Source: Sporolactobacillus shoreae (lineage in GTDB: Bacteria > Bacillota > Bacilli > Bacillales > Sporolactobacillaceae). Taken from it: a stretch of 46,084 nt of DNA. Below, one piece after another: positions 19,705 to 28,526 of this stretch. Below the pieces are notes generated by a model. It had not been told where the DNA came from, ran no database searches, and worked only from the letters and a program-made list of their open reading frames with translations. The position numbers were made by a program, and so were the translations under genes. The DNA is taken from the NCBI RefSeq assembly GCF_004684935.1, contig NZ_SRJD01000023.1:1-46084 (forward strand). Direction: 5' to 3'. Within the stretch, counting starts at the first letter, position 1. The number at the start of each line of letters is the position of its first letter.

Positions 19705-19735
19705 CCCCGAATTTTTCGATCATCGTATTCTGGGG
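19705..19735 (+). other. hairpin in the pth leader
   Basis: CCCCGAAT (19705-19712) pairs with ATTCTGGGG (19727-19735), and an inner CGAT-c-ATCG is also self-complementary. There is no U-tract; the pth ribosome binding site follows 4-5 nt later. It may affect mRNA stability or initiation. Confidence 0.45.
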
Positions 19736-19752
19736 AAAGTGAGGAAAAAACT

Positions 19753-20322
19753 TTGAAAATCATTATCGGACTAGGCAACCCCGGTTCTGAGTATGCGCAT
19801 ACAAGGCATAACATAGGATTTGAAGTCATTGATGAACTGGCGGCCAGACATCATATCGACCTGAACCGCACCAAATTCAATGCCCTTTTCGGGAAGGGAC
19901 TAATAGATGGGCAGGAAGTATTGCTGGTGAAACCACTGACCTATATGAACGCTTCCGGAGAGGCTGCAGGACCGCTGGTACATTTCTATAAACTGACTCC
20001 GGATGACGTTCTTGCTATCCATGATGATATGGATTTACCGGTTGGCAGGATCAGGCTGAGGCAGAAGGGCAGCTCAGGCGGCCACAATGGGGTCAAATCT
20101 CTGATTCAGCATCTTCATACGCAGGAATTCGCCAGAATCAGAGTGGGTGTCGGGCATCCGGAAAGGTCCCGTCAGGTAGTCATTAATTATGTATTGAATG
20201 GTTTTACAGAAGAGGAGAAAACGCTGATCGCTGACGCCATCGACCGTGCCTCAGAAGCAGCGGCTGCGTGGCTGACCCTACCTTTTCCGAAAGTGATGAG
20301 CGAGTATAATGCGAATAAGTGA
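19753..20322 (+). CDS. pth: peptidyl-tRNA hydrolase (SpoVC)
   Basis: Recycles peptidyl-tRNA released from stalled ribosomes; an allele in B. subtilis was named spoVC. The 189-residue protein has the catalytic set: N in GLGNPGSEY, H in TRHNIGF, D in AIHDDMDLP, and the GGHNGVKSLI loop. The start is TTG 19753, 8 nt after GTGAGG. In B. subtilis fin (yabK) lies between pth and mfd; here the interval is only about 90 nt and holds a terminator. Confidence 0.95.
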   Translation: MKIIIGLGNPGSEYAHTRHNIGFEVIDELAARHHIDLNRTKFNALFGKGLIDGQEVLLVKPLTYMNASGEAAGPLVHFYKLTPDDVLAIHDDMDLPVGRIRLRQKGSSGGHNGVKSLIQHLHTQEFARIRVGVGHPERSRQVVINYVLNGFTEEEKTLIADAIDRASEAAAAWLTLPFPKVMSEYNANK

Positions 20323-20362
20323 ATTAGAGCATGGAAATAATCAGAACAGAAATCATGCGGGA

Positions 20363-20389
20363 GCTTTGGCGGTCAGCCAAGGCGTTTTT
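20363..20389 (+). terminator. intrinsic terminator between pth and mfd
   Basis: GCTTTGGC (20363-20370) pairs with GCCAAGGC (20376-20383), one G-U, 5-nt loop, then TTTTT. It ends about 27 nt before the mfd start, leaving no room for a promoter. Confidence 0.78.
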
Positions 20390-20415
20390 CGGTTTAATGA
20401 AAGCGAGGATTGCCA

Positions 20416-23400
20416 ATGTTTGGTCTGAACGCCTTTTATGAGCGGAAGATCAATGAGATAAAAGCCGTGCTGGACGGGTACGAAAGCGGTATGAATCAGC
20501 AGCTTGTTTCCGGGCTGTCAGGGAGCGCCAAGTCGCTCTGGATCGCCACAATGTATCACGAGAGGCAAAGCACGCTGATCGCTGTGACACATAATCTTTA
20601 TCAGGGGCAAAAACTTTTCAACGATCTGGCCGGTCTGGTTGATCAGGATGAGCTTTTCCTCTATCCGACAAATGACTTGATCGCCTCTGAAATGGCGGTC
20701 GCCAGTCCTGAATTATTGGCGCAGCGTATGGATGTGCTGAACCATCTGGCTGAGGAGAAAAAAAGCCTGGTTGTCGTTCCGATAGCCGGGCTGAAACGAC
20801 TGCTTGCGCCGCCGTATCTATGGAAAGCGAGCCTGATACACCTCGAGACAGGGACGAGGGTTGATCTGGATCAGCTTATTAAAAAACTTTCTGCGATAGG
20901 CTATGACAGAGAATCGATGGTCACCGGTCCCGGGCAGTTCAGCGTTCGGGGCGGTATTATTGATATTTTTCCTCTGACCGAGGAGCACCCGCTGAGAATT
21001 GAATTATTTGATGACGAAGTGGATTCGATCCGATTTTTTGACAGTGAAACGCAGCGTTCGCTGGACATGTTGAAAGCCGCACCGGTGATCGGCCCGGCCC
21101 GCGAGCTGCTGCTTTATGATGAAGGCTTCGACCATGCGGCCCCGGCACTTGAAGCGGCGCTGGCAAAAACACTCTCAAAGGTTGGTGATCCCGAAGTCAG
21201 GGGCCTGCTTGGCGACCGGATTGGAGCGGATATTGAAGCACTGAAGCAGCATGGCTCTTTTCAGAATATGGCCAAATATACGGCCCTTTTCTATAAAAAG
21301 GACACAACAATCGCCGATTATCTGCCTCAGAACGCGCTGATTATTCTGGATGAAATCAGCAGAATTCAGGAAATGACAGAACAGCTGGACCGTGAAGAGG
21401 CTGAATGGCAGGTGGAAATGCTGCAGAAGGGGGAAATGGTCGGCGGTGTGCCACTGACCATAGGCTGGTCGGAACTTGCTGAGAAATTACATCGACCGCT
21501 GCTCCTTCTTTCTCTGTTTTTGCGCTATCATGGACAGTTTCAGCCGCAGAATGTCATCAATTTTACCTGCCGCTCGATGCAAAATTTTCATGGGCAGATT
21601 AATCTGCTGAAAACCGAGACCGACCGATGGCTCAAAAGTGAATTCGCCGTTGTCTTTCTGGCCTCGGACGCAGAGCGCGCAGCACGGCTCGCTCAGGTCC
21701 TTGTGGATTACGGAATAGAATCCGAGCCTGCGGAAGCAGGGGCGCTGCCCGCTTTCGGACGCATTCAGATTATTACAGGCGGCCTGGAGAGCGGTTTTGA
21801 ACTGCCTCTTCAAAAATTGGCGGTCATTACTGAAAAAGAGGTATTTACAAAAAAGACGCCGAAAATTCAGCGCAGGGGAAGAAAGATATCCAACGCGGAA
21901 CGTCTGAAAAATTATAATGAACTGAAAACCGGAGACTATGTAGTGCATGTTGATCACGGGATCGGCCGCTACGCCGGCATTGAAACACTTGAAGTCAATG
22001 GCACGCATAAGGATTACTTACAGATTATCTATAAGGGGAATGACAAGCTTTTTGTGCCGATCGAGCATATCGATCAGGTTCAGAAATATGTCAGTTCCGA
22101 AGGCAAAGAACCAAAAGTCTATTCCCTGGGAGGCAGTGAGTGGAAGAAGGTCAAGAACAAGGCCAAATCATCCATTCAGGATATCGCCGATGATCTGATT
22201 AAGCTGTACGCACAGCGGGAAGCAAGCGTTGGCCATGCTTTTTCAAAAGACGGTCCGGAACAGCACGAATTTGAGGCGTCCTTCCCTTATCAGGAGACGT
22301 CGGATCAGCTCCAGGCTATTGACGAGATCAAGAAAGATATGGAGAAGGGAAAACCGATGGACCGGCTGCTCTGCGGAGACGTCGGATACGGAAAAACCGA
22401 GGTGGCGCTGCGGGCGGCATTTAAGGCAATTTCTGATGGGAAGCAGGTCGCTTTCCTTGTTCCGACGACGATTCTTGCCCAGCAGCATTTCGAAACGGCC
22501 CTTGAACGGTTCGAAGAATTTCCTGTATCGATCGGTGTCCTCAGTCGGTTCCGATCGCGGAAAGAACAATTGGAAACGCTTAACGGGCTTAAATCCGGTA
22601 CCGTTGATCTCGTGATTGGAACACACCGCCTGCTCTCGAAAGATGTGAAGTTCAAAGATCTGGGCCTGCTGATTGTTGATGAGGAGCAGCGCTTCGGGGT
22701 GACACATAAGGAAAAAATCAAGCGTCTGAAAGCGAATATTGATGTCCTGACACTGACTGCCACTCCTATTCCCAGAACGCTCCATATGTCAATGCTGGGC
22801 GTCAGGGATCTGTCAATTATTGAAACGCCGCCTGAGAACCGGTTTCCTGTTCAGACTTATGTGACGGAATACAATGAGACACTGGTCCGTGAAGCCATCG
22901 AACGGGAAATGGCGCGCGGCGGACAGATCTATTTTTTGTACAATCGAGTGGAAACGATTCAGCGGATGACGGAGCTGATTTCCTCACTCGTTCCGGATGC
23001 GGCGGTCACATTCGCCCACGGCCAGATGAAGGAATCCGAGCTCGAGTCGGCGATGATCGATTTTCTCGACGGTACGGATGATGTGCTCGTCAGCACGACT
23101 ATTATTGAAGCCGGCGTCGATATTCCAAACGTGAATACTTTAATCGTTTATGACGCAGACCGCATGGGACTCGCGCAGCTGTATCAGCTGCGTGGCCGTG
23201 TAGGCCGGTCGAACCGGGTGGCTTATGCTTATTTTACTTATCAGAGAGACAAGATCATGAACGAGGTCGCCGAGAAACGTCTTCAGGCGATCAAAGAGTT
23301 TACGGAACTTGGCTCTGGATTCAAAATCGCGATGCGCGACCTCTCGATCAGAGGCGCGGGCAATCTTCTGGGCGCGCAGCAGCATGGGTTTATCGACTCT

Positions 23401-23961
23401 GTGGGCTTTGATCTTTATTCACAGATGCTGAAAGACGCAGTTGATGAACGGAAGGGTATTGAGAAGCCGGTAGAAGTGCGGGTCAGTGCGACGATCGAGA
23501 TTGATGCAGATGCGTATATTCCTGACAGCTACGTCAGGGACTCCATGCAGAAAATCGATATGTATAAACGATTCAAAGCGGTGGACAGCATCCAGTCCAT
23601 TCAGGATCTTGAAGACGAGATGACGGACCGTTACGGGGATTATCCGCGTGAGGTGGCCGATCTTCTCAAGGTAGCCTCACTGCGTGTCATCGCGGACCAA
23701 CTGATGATTGAAGAAATCAAGCAGAATAATGAGGGGCTGACCATTCTCTTTTCAGAGTCAGGCTGGAAATCACTTGACCGGGAGTCCCTCTTCAAATCCA
23801 TCAGCCAGATGGGGCCCGGTGTCGGACTGGGCTCTGAACGCTCAAAGATGAAACTGACGATCAGGGAGAGCGTGCTGAAAGGCGGCCAGGCACTTGAAAC
23901 AGCACTGGATCTGCTGAAAGGGATTCTCAAGATGCAAAGGACACCGGAAAAAGCCGGTTAA
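20416..23961 (+). CDS. mfd: transcription-repair coupling factor
   Basis: Mfd is a translocase that removes RNA polymerase stalled at lesions and recruits UvrA. The 1181-residue protein shows the UvrB-like N-terminal module (to about 350), the RNA-polymerase-interaction domain beginning LKTGDYVVHVDHGIGRY, a RecG-like motor with Walker A GDVGYGKTEVA and DEEQRFG box, the RGRVGRS motif, and a C-terminal D7 domain. ATG 20416 follows AGCGAGGA by 6 nt; an in-frame TTG at 20410 is less likely. Confidence 0.97.
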   Translation: MFGLNAFYERKINEIKAVLDGYESGMNQQLVSGLSGSAKSLWIATMYHERQSTLIAVTHNLYQGQKLFNDLAGLVDQDELFLYPTNDLIASEMAVASPELLAQRMDVLNHLAEEKKSLVVVPIAGLKRLLAPPYLWKASLIHLETGTRVDLDQLIKKLSAIGYDRESMVTGPGQFSVRGGIIDIFPLTEEHPLRIELFDDEVDSIRFFDSETQRSLDMLKAAPVIGPARELLLYDEGFDHAAPALEAALAKTLSKVGDPEVRGLLGDRIGADIEALKQHGSFQNMAKYTALFYKKDTTIADYLPQNALIILDEISRIQEMTEQLDREEAEWQVEMLQKGEMVGGVPLTIGWSELAEKLHRPLLLLSLFLRYHGQFQPQNVINFTCRSMQNFHGQINLLKTETDRWLKSEFAVVFLASDAERAARLAQVLVDYGIESEPAEAGALPAFGRIQIITGGLESGFELPLQKLAVITEKEVFTKKTPKIQRRGRKISNAERLKNYNELKTGDYVVHVDHGIGRYAGIETLEVNGTHKDYLQIIYKGNDKLFVPIEHIDQVQKYVSSEGKEPKVYSLGGSEWKKVKNKAKSSIQDIADDLIKLYAQREASVGHAFSKDGPEQHEFEASFPYQETSDQLQAIDEIKKDMEKGKPMDRLLCGDVGYGKTEVALRAAFKAISDGKQVAFLVPTTILAQQHFETALERFEEFPVSIGVLSRFRSRKEQLETLNGLKSGTVDLVIGTHRLLSKDVKFKDLGLLIVDEEQRFGVTHKEKIKRLKANIDVLTLTATPIPRTLHMSMLGVRDLSIIETPPENRFPVQTYVTEYNETLVREAIEREMARGGQIYFLYNRVETIQRMTELISSLVPDAAVTFAHGQMKESELESAMIDFLDGTDDVLVSTTIIEAGVDIPNVNTLIVYDADRMGLAQLYQLRGRVGRSNRVAYAYFTYQRDKIMNEVAEKRLQAIKEFTELGSGFKIAMRDLSIRGAGNLLGAQQHGFIDSVGFDLYSQMLKDAVDERKGIEKPVEVRVSATIEIDADAYIPDSYVRDSMQKIDMYKRFKAVDSIQSIQDLEDEMTDRYGDYPREVADLLKVASLRVIADQLMIEEIKQNNEGLTILFSESGWKSLDRESLFKSISQMGPGVGLGSERSKMKLTIRESVLKGGQALETALDLLKGILKMQRTPEKAG

Positions 23962-24123
23962 ATTTGGTGGAACATGCATAGATTGGCCAGGGGCGCAGAT
24001 AATAAATCAAGGAACAGATGATCATGAGCGGGCGTTCAGATCAGGTACACATTCATTGAACAGGCTGTCACCGGCCGTCAAGATCTGAATGGCCTCCATA
24101 ATGGAAAGCGAGGATATCCTTAC

Positions 24124-24663
24124 ATGAAAGCAACTGGCATTGTCCGCCGAATTGATGATCTCGGGCGTGTTGTCATTCCTAAAGAAATACGCCGCACGCT
24201 GCGCATCCGGGAAGGAGATCCCCTGGAAATCTTTGTTGACCATGATGGTGAAGTTATTTTGAAAAAATATTCACCGATAAGTGAACTCGGTGATTTTGCG
24301 AAAGAGTACGCTGAATCCCTGGCAGACAATTCAGGCAAACTTGCGATTATCAGTGACCGGGATGTTGTTATTGCGGTTGCCGGTGGATCAAAAAAAGATT
24401 TTCTGGAGAAGCGTATTTTGGCCGCTCCCGAAAAGGCAATGGAGTTCCGCCAGACTTTAAAGGAACAGAACTCGGGGGGCGATGCGCTGATTGAAGGGCA
24501 GGACGTCTCGGGAGGGTCGTACGTGATCGCGCCGATCATTGCTGGCGGCGATCCGATCGGCACAGTCATACTGATTGACAAAGACAGAAATCCCCTGAGT
24601 GATGTTGAAATGAAGCTGGCTGAGACCGCTGCAGGATTTCTTGGAAGGCAGATGGAGCACTGA
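24124..24663 (+). CDS. spoVT: stage V sporulation transcription factor SpoVT
   Basis: SpoVT modulates sigma-G-dependent forespore genes. The 179-residue protein has an AbrB-type swapped-hairpin DNA-binding domain (1-50; MKATGIVRRIDDLGRVVIPKEIR) and a GAF-like C-terminal domain (about 56-179). AbrB itself, normally near metG, is not in this window, so the AbrB-like N-terminus belongs to SpoVT: it has the extra C-terminal domain and the right neighbours. AAAGCGAGGA precedes the ATG. I could not find a clear sigma-G promoter in the 162 nt upstream gap. Confidence 0.95.
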   Translation: MKATGIVRRIDDLGRVVIPKEIRRTLRIREGDPLEIFVDHDGEVILKKYSPISELGDFAKEYAESLADNSGKLAIISDRDVVIAVAGGSKKDFLEKRILAAPEKAMEFRQTLKEQNSGGDALIEGQDVSGGSYVIAPIIAGGDPIGTVILIDKDRNPLSDVEMKLAETAAGFLGRQMEH

Positions 24664-24705
24664 GGACTGCCTCCTAAAATTTTCAAAATGTGGATAATGG
24701 TGTCA

Positions 24706-24735
24706 AAAAAAGAGGCGTAGAACGGCCTCTTTTTT
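24706..24735 (+). terminator. intrinsic terminator after spoVT
   Basis: AGAGGC (24711-24716) pairs with GCCTCT (24725-24730), extended by an A-tract before and TTTTT after. Confidence 0.85.
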
Positions 24736-24797
24736 GCTGGAATGATTTTCTCCCCAAGATAAAACTCTTCCATGATTCTATAAAAAGAAATATCTTA

Positions 24798-24806
24798 TGT
24801 TATAAT
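24798..24806 (+). promoter_or_regulatory. extended -10 promoter for the SpoVB-like gene
   Basis: TGTTATAAT (24798-24806) is an extended -10 (TGN-TATAAT). The -35 region is poor. The start codon lies about 38 nt downstream. Confidence 0.6.
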
Positions 24807-24843
24807 CCACTGTAGAATTCAGGGTAAAGGTGGAGGGCTATCT

Positions 24844-26433
24844 GTGCCGGAAACAAAAAAAGAAAACCGCCTGATCTGGCGGGGGGCGGCCATTCTGACA
24901 GGTGCTGCAGTGCTCGTCAAAATTATGAGCGCGGTTTACAGGATGCCCTATCAGAATTTTGCGGGGGATGTTGGTTTTTATGTTTACCAGCAGGTCTATC
25001 CTTTTTATGCTCTCGCCGTGGCACTTGGAGGCACAGGATTCCCGATCGTTATTTCAAAATATATCGCCGAAGCGGGCGGTACCCGTGACGGCCGTAAGGA
25101 GGAAGATATACGGAGGAACGCACTGTTTGCGCTTTCCATTCTTTGCGGATTGATTTTCACTATCCTTTATCTTTTTGCCACACCGCTGACGCATGTCATG
25201 GGAGACATCCATTTAGCGCCGCTGATCCGGACGATCGCTGCTGTTTATCTGTTTGTTCCGCTCATCGCCGCATTGCGGGGAAGCTTTCAAGGAAAAAATG
25301 AAAACATGCTGCCCACGGCTGTCTCACAGATTGGAGAACAGGTGGTCCGGGTGGCTCTGATCCTCGGAACCTCCTGGTATCTTTTCCTGCACCATGGCGA
25401 AGCCTATCAGTTTGGCGGGGCGGCCACAGCCGGCTCGGCCATTGCGCCGGTTGCTTCACTTGTTATCCTTTTGCTTTTCTCCCGAAAGACAGATACGCTG
25501 AGGATGCGAATTTCCCGAAAATCTGCGGATTGGCGCTTAATAAAAGAACTGCTGATCAGCGGTTGTCTGTTCTCGGTTCTGGCCATGCCTCTTATCGTCT
25601 TTCAGTTTGTTGACTCGCTGACAGTGATTCCACTTCTGGGACAGGCACATATTGCCGACCCTCGGGCGGAAAAAGGAATCTATGACCGCGCCTATCTGCT
25701 GACCCAGTTTGGAATGATTGCGGCTGTCTCACTGACTGCCTCAATCGTCCCCGGCCTAGCCAAACTGACCGCGCTGCGCAGGAAGCTTGAAATTCAGCGT
25801 CAGGCAACCAGAGCCCTGAGAATTAATCTTGCTTTTGGCCTTGCGGCGGCAGTCGGCCTGGCAGCCATTAGCACAGATGTCAACACAATGCTGTTCCGTA
25901 ACGCGGACGGTTCCCTTGCGTTTGCGATTGTCGCTCTGACGATGCTGACCTTTTCTTTGATTCTGACTGCATCCGGAATACTCGAAGCCGCGGGGAGGCC
26001 CTGGCAGCCGTTTATTTATCTTGCTATTGGAGCGGGGGTTAAGCTGGGGGCCAATCACCTTCTGATCCCTCATTTTTCGATTAACGGAGCGGCGGCCGCA
26101 ACACTTTTGGCTACAGCACTGACGGCCTGGCTGAATTTTCGTTCCTTGCGCCGCCAGTCTCTGATTGGTGCGATTCGTCTCGGTCAGGCAACCAGGCTTT
26201 GCGCGGCGGTTCTTGGCATGGTACTGGCTGTATATTTATGGAGGCTGTGGGCGGGACAGTGGGCTCCGCCTTCAAGAACGCTGTCCGCAGTAACCGCGCT
26301 GTCAGGAGCTCTTATTGGGGGCTGCGTGTTTGTCCCATTGCTTTTCGTCTTCCGCTATTTCAGTCCGGCGGATCTTCAACAGTTCCCGTTTATTGGCCGT
26401 CAATCTCTTATCAGGAAGCAGAAGGATAAATAA
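24844..26433 (+). CDS. yabM: SpoVB/MurJ-like polysaccharide flippase (YabM)
   Basis: A 529-residue polytopic membrane protein of the MOP exporter (polysaccharide biosynthesis/SpoVB) family, with about 14 hydrophobic segments and the family N-terminus MSAVYRMPYQNFAGDVGFYVYQQ. Relatives flip lipid-linked cell-wall or spore-cortex precursors; this one occupies the yabM position of B. subtilis. GTG 24844 follows GGTGGAGGG by about 6 nt. In B. subtilis yabN (mazG) comes next, but here it is missing and an HU gene follows after a 144 nt gap. Confidence 0.88.
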   Translation: MPETKKENRLIWRGAAILTGAAVLVKIMSAVYRMPYQNFAGDVGFYVYQQVYPFYALAVALGGTGFPIVISKYIAEAGGTRDGRKEEDIRRNALFALSILCGLIFTILYLFATPLTHVMGDIHLAPLIRTIAAVYLFVPLIAALRGSFQGKNENMLPTAVSQIGEQVVRVALILGTSWYLFLHHGEAYQFGGAATAGSAIAPVASLVILLLFSRKTDTLRMRISRKSADWRLIKELLISGCLFSVLAMPLIVFQFVDSLTVIPLLGQAHIADPRAEKGIYDRAYLLTQFGMIAAVSLTASIVPGLAKLTALRRKLEIQRQATRALRINLAFGLAAAVGLAAISTDVNTMLFRNADGSLAFAIVALTMLTFSLILTASGILEAAGRPWQPFIYLAIGAGVKLGANHLLIPHFSINGAAAATLLATALTAWLNFRSLRRQSLIGAIRLGQATRLCAAVLGMVLAVYLWRLWAGQWAPPSRTLSAVTALSGALIGGCVFVPLLFVFRYFSPADLQQFPFIGRQSLIRKQKDK

Positions 26434-26456
26434 ACGGCAGGTTCTTAATGAAACAC

Positions 26457-26509
26457 GCGTCCGGCGGCCGGAGAGATCACTGTGATCGCGGACGCAGTTA
26501 TGATAAAAT
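26457..26509 (+). promoter_or_regulatory. nested inverted repeats and extended -10 before the HU gene
   Basis: GCGTCCG (26457-26463) and CGGACGC (26489-26495) enclose a second dyad, GATCAC-t-GTGATC (26475-26487). Just downstream, TGATAAAAT (26501-26509) is an extended -10. The inner dyad would cover the -35 region, an operator-like position. Confidence 0.45.
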
Positions 26510-26577
26510 GAAGAAAAATGGGCGAGCATGCTTGATGATTCGGCTGCATGTCTGTAAATAAACGGAGGAACAACAAG

Positions 26578-26853
26578 ATGAACAAATATGAACTGATCCA
26601 GAAAGTCGCAGAGCAGACAGGCGTTTCTAAAAAGGAAACAGAGAAAATTGTAAACGGGACTCTGGATGAAATCATTTCCGCTCTGAGCCGGAATGAAAAG
26701 GTTCAGTTTGTCGGTTTCGGCACTTTTGAAGTCAGGGAAAGGGCGAGCCGCACGGGCCGCAATCCGCAGACCGGCGCAGCCATCACGATCCCGGCATCAA
26801 AAGTTCCCGGGTTTAGAGCGGGCAATAAATTAAAGGATGCTGTGAAAAAATGA
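26578..26853 (+). CDS. hup: HU family DNA-binding protein
   Basis: A 91-residue histone-like protein. It has the HU fold signatures: N-terminal helices (MNKYELIQKVAEQTGVSKKE), VGFGTFEVRERA, and the DNA-intercalating arm GRNPQTGAAITIPASK, then VPGFRAGNKLKDAV. ATG 26578 follows GGAGG with good spacing. It overlaps rqcP by 4 nt (ATGA). HU at this place is known in clostridial and deep-branching Firmicutes clusters (mazG-HU-rqcP), but not in B. subtilis, whose hbs is elsewhere; whether this is the only HU gene cannot be judged here. Confidence 0.95.
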   Translation: MNKYELIQKVAEQTGVSKKETEKIVNGTLDEIISALSRNEKVQFVGFGTFEVRERASRTGRNPQTGAAITIPASKVPGFRAGNKLKDAVKK

Positions 26854-27113
26854 GGCTTGATAAATTTTTGAAAATTTCCCGGCTGATCAAACGTAGGACC
26901 GTCGCAAAAGAGCTTGCGGATCAGGGACGTGTCGACATTAACGGACAGCCAGGCAAGGCAAGTTCCAACATTAACGCCGGTGATGTGCTGACGCTTCATT
27001 TCGGGCAAAAAGAGACGACGGTCAAAGTAACATTGCTGAAGGAAACGGTTAAGAAAGAAGAAGCCGATTCCCTGTACGAACTGGTCAGCGAGCAGACAGC
27101 AAAGACTGATTGA
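26850..27113 (+). CDS. rqcP: ribosome-associated quality control protein RqcP (YabO)
   Basis: An 87-residue S4-domain protein of the RqcP/Hsp15 family. In B. subtilis RqcP binds 50S-peptidyl-tRNA complexes with RqcH and supports C-terminal alanine tailing of stalled nascent chains. The S4 signature MRLDKFLKISRLIKRRTVAKELADQG occupies residues 1-26, followed by the GDVLTLHFG strand. Translation is coupled to HU by the ATGA overlap. Confidence 0.93.
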   Translation: MRLDKFLKISRLIKRRTVAKELADQGRVDINGQPGKASSNINAGDVLTLHFGQKETTVKVTLLKETVKKEEADSLYELVSEQTAKTD

Positions 27114-27184
27114 TCTTTTGCCAGGTGCCCGGGTTCTAAATCGGACAGCTTCCTCATAGGGTATGGAAAAGAGGAGGGAGTCCG

Positions 27185-27493
27185 ATGAGCCAATACTATC
27201 CACCGCAGGCACTTAATAAGGACAAGCCGGTGCAGAATCACGATATTGTGGTAAAGAACCGGAAAACAATTGAAATAACGGGAGTCAAGCATGTCGAGAG
27301 CTTCGACCATGAAGAATTCCTGCTGGAGACAGTCATGGGTTTTCTCGCGGTCAAAGGATCTGCTTTGAAAATGCAAAATCTGAATGTCGAGCAGGGTATG
27401 GTGGCGATTGAGGGAAAAATTCTTGAAATCAGCTATCTGGATGAGCCGGGCGGAGACTCGAGCAAAGGCTTTTTCGGCAAACTGTTTCGATGA
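27185..27493 (+). CDS. yabP: spore cortex-associated sporulation protein YabP
   Basis: A 102-residue YabP/YqfC-family protein required in B. subtilis for a sporulation step after engulfment, together with YabQ. The family motif is ITGVKHVESFDHEEFLLETVMGFLAVKG. GAGGAGGG precedes the ATG. CATAGGGT (27155-27162) resembles a sigma-E -10, as expected for this operon, but the -35 is poorly matched, so this is tentative. It overlaps yabQ by 4 nt. Confidence 0.93.
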   Translation: MSQYYPPQALNKDKPVQNHDIVVKNRKTIEITGVKHVESFDHEEFLLETVMGFLAVKGSALKMQNLNVEQGMVAIEGKILEISYLDEPGGDSSKGFFGKLFR

Positions 27494-28068
27494 CGCTGAA
27501 CGAGCAATTCGGATCCCTTGGCCTGATGGTGTTAATGGGTGTGTGGATCGGAGCTTCATTCTCCGTTTATCAGCGCTTTATCCATCCGCACGGAAAAAAA
27601 CGCTGGATCTTATTTGCGACTGATCCTGTTTTCTGGATCATTCAGGCTTTGCTCTTGTTTGCCCTGCTCCTGCCGCTGAACGAAGGTGTTCTGCGTTTTT
27701 ATCTATTCCTGGGTGTGGCTCTCGGTTTTTCTTTCTATAAATGGATTCTGGAAAAGCCTTTTTTGTACTTGTTCGACGGCATTCTGGCGATCATTGTCCA
27801 ATTAGGACGTTTGATCGGAAAGTCTGTCACTATTTTATTGCTTTATCCGCTCTATTTTCTATTGAAGCTCGTCTACAGATTGTGTAGAATGACAGTAAAC
27901 GCTATTCTGAAAATCTTATTGTTTCTGCTCGTCCTGCCGCTTAAAATTTTTTGGTGGATGCTTCGGTTGTTTCTGCCTGGAAAATGGGTGGCCGGCTTAG
28001 AAAAAAAGATGATCGGAGCGCGTCGGCTGTTCGTGAAATGGCTGACGGTGATTACGAGGCGCAGATAG
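27490..28068 (+). CDS. yabQ: membrane sporulation protein YabQ
   Basis: A 192-residue membrane protein needed for spore cortex formation in B. subtilis. Visible hydrophobic segments lie at about 10-30, 45-62, 65-85 and 90-150, with a basic C-terminus (ARRLFVKWLTVITRRR). The start ATGA overlaps the yabP stop. divIC follows 10 nt later, so cortex and division genes share a transcript or at least a junction. Confidence 0.9.
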   Translation: MTLNEQFGSLGLMVLMGVWIGASFSVYQRFIHPHGKKRWILFATDPVFWIIQALLLFALLLPLNEGVLRFYLFLGVALGFSFYKWILEKPFLYLFDGILAIIVQLGRLIGKSVTILLLYPLYFLLKLVYRLCRMTVNAILKILLFLLVLPLKIFWWMLRLFLPGKWVAGLEKKMIGARRLFVKWLTVITRRR

Positions 28069-28078
28069 GAGGATGGGC

Positions 28079-28459
28079 ATGAGCCAGGCAGAGCAACAGC
28101 GCGTGATGCATCTTCGGACTGAATATGTTCAGTCCCAGGAGATAGCGGGAAAAAGGAAGATGAAGCATCGGCGAGGGCTTATAAGGCGGCTGATCGCTTT
28201 CGCGGTTATTGTTGGCGCTGTCTGCGCATTCATGCTGTCATCACTCGCATCGCAGGGCCATCAGCTGAACAGTGCACTGGGGCAAAAAGCGGTGCTTGAG
28301 AAACAGCTCAGTGCTTCTGAACAAAATGCGGCGCAATTGAAAAAACATATTCAGCTTTTACATGACAACAATTACATTGGCGAAATTGTCCGTCGTGACT
28401 ATCTGCTGTCAAAAAAGGGTGAAATTATTTTTTCAAAATCAGGCAAAAGCGAACATTGA
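28079..28459 (+). CDS. divIC: cell division protein DivIC (FtsB-like)
   Basis: DivIC forms the divisome subcomplex with FtsL and DivIB. The 126-residue bitopic protein has a basic cytoplasmic N-terminus (KRKMKHRRGLIRR), one transmembrane segment (about 40-60), and an external coiled coil (KAVLEKQLSASEQNAAQLKKH) before a conserved end with EIVRRDYLLSKKGEIIF. ATG 28079 is chosen: AGGAGG (28067-28072) ends 6 nt before it and directly abuts the alternative ATG 28073. Confidence 0.93.
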   Translation: MSQAEQQRVMHLRTEYVQSQEIAGKRKMKHRRGLIRRLIAFAVIVGAVCAFMLSSLASQGHQLNSALGQKAVLEKQLSASEQNAAQLKKHIQLLHDNNYIGEIVRRDYLLSKKGEIIFSKSGKSEH

Positions 28460-28485
28460 CAGGCTCTTTTTTTGCTATGTATAAT
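28456..28485 (+). promoter_or_regulatory. sigma-A promoter of yabR
   Basis: TTGACA (28456-28461), 18 nt, TATAAT (28480-28485): consensus hexamers. The -35 contains the divIC TGA stop codon. Confidence 0.85.
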
Positions 28486-28526
28486 ACAATATTGAGAGAT
28501 ACCATTTTAGGAGGAAGCTTTTTTTT

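Noticed and set aside
22243-22785. Long minus-strand open frames inside mfd and other genes
   Set aside because: They are antisense shadows of well-conserved + strand genes, with no family-like sequence or ribosome binding site.
23943-23965. Terminator at the mfd 3' end (ACCGG-aaaaag-CCGGT)
   Set aside because: The stem is only 5 bp and overlaps the stop codon, and the T-rich run is broken.
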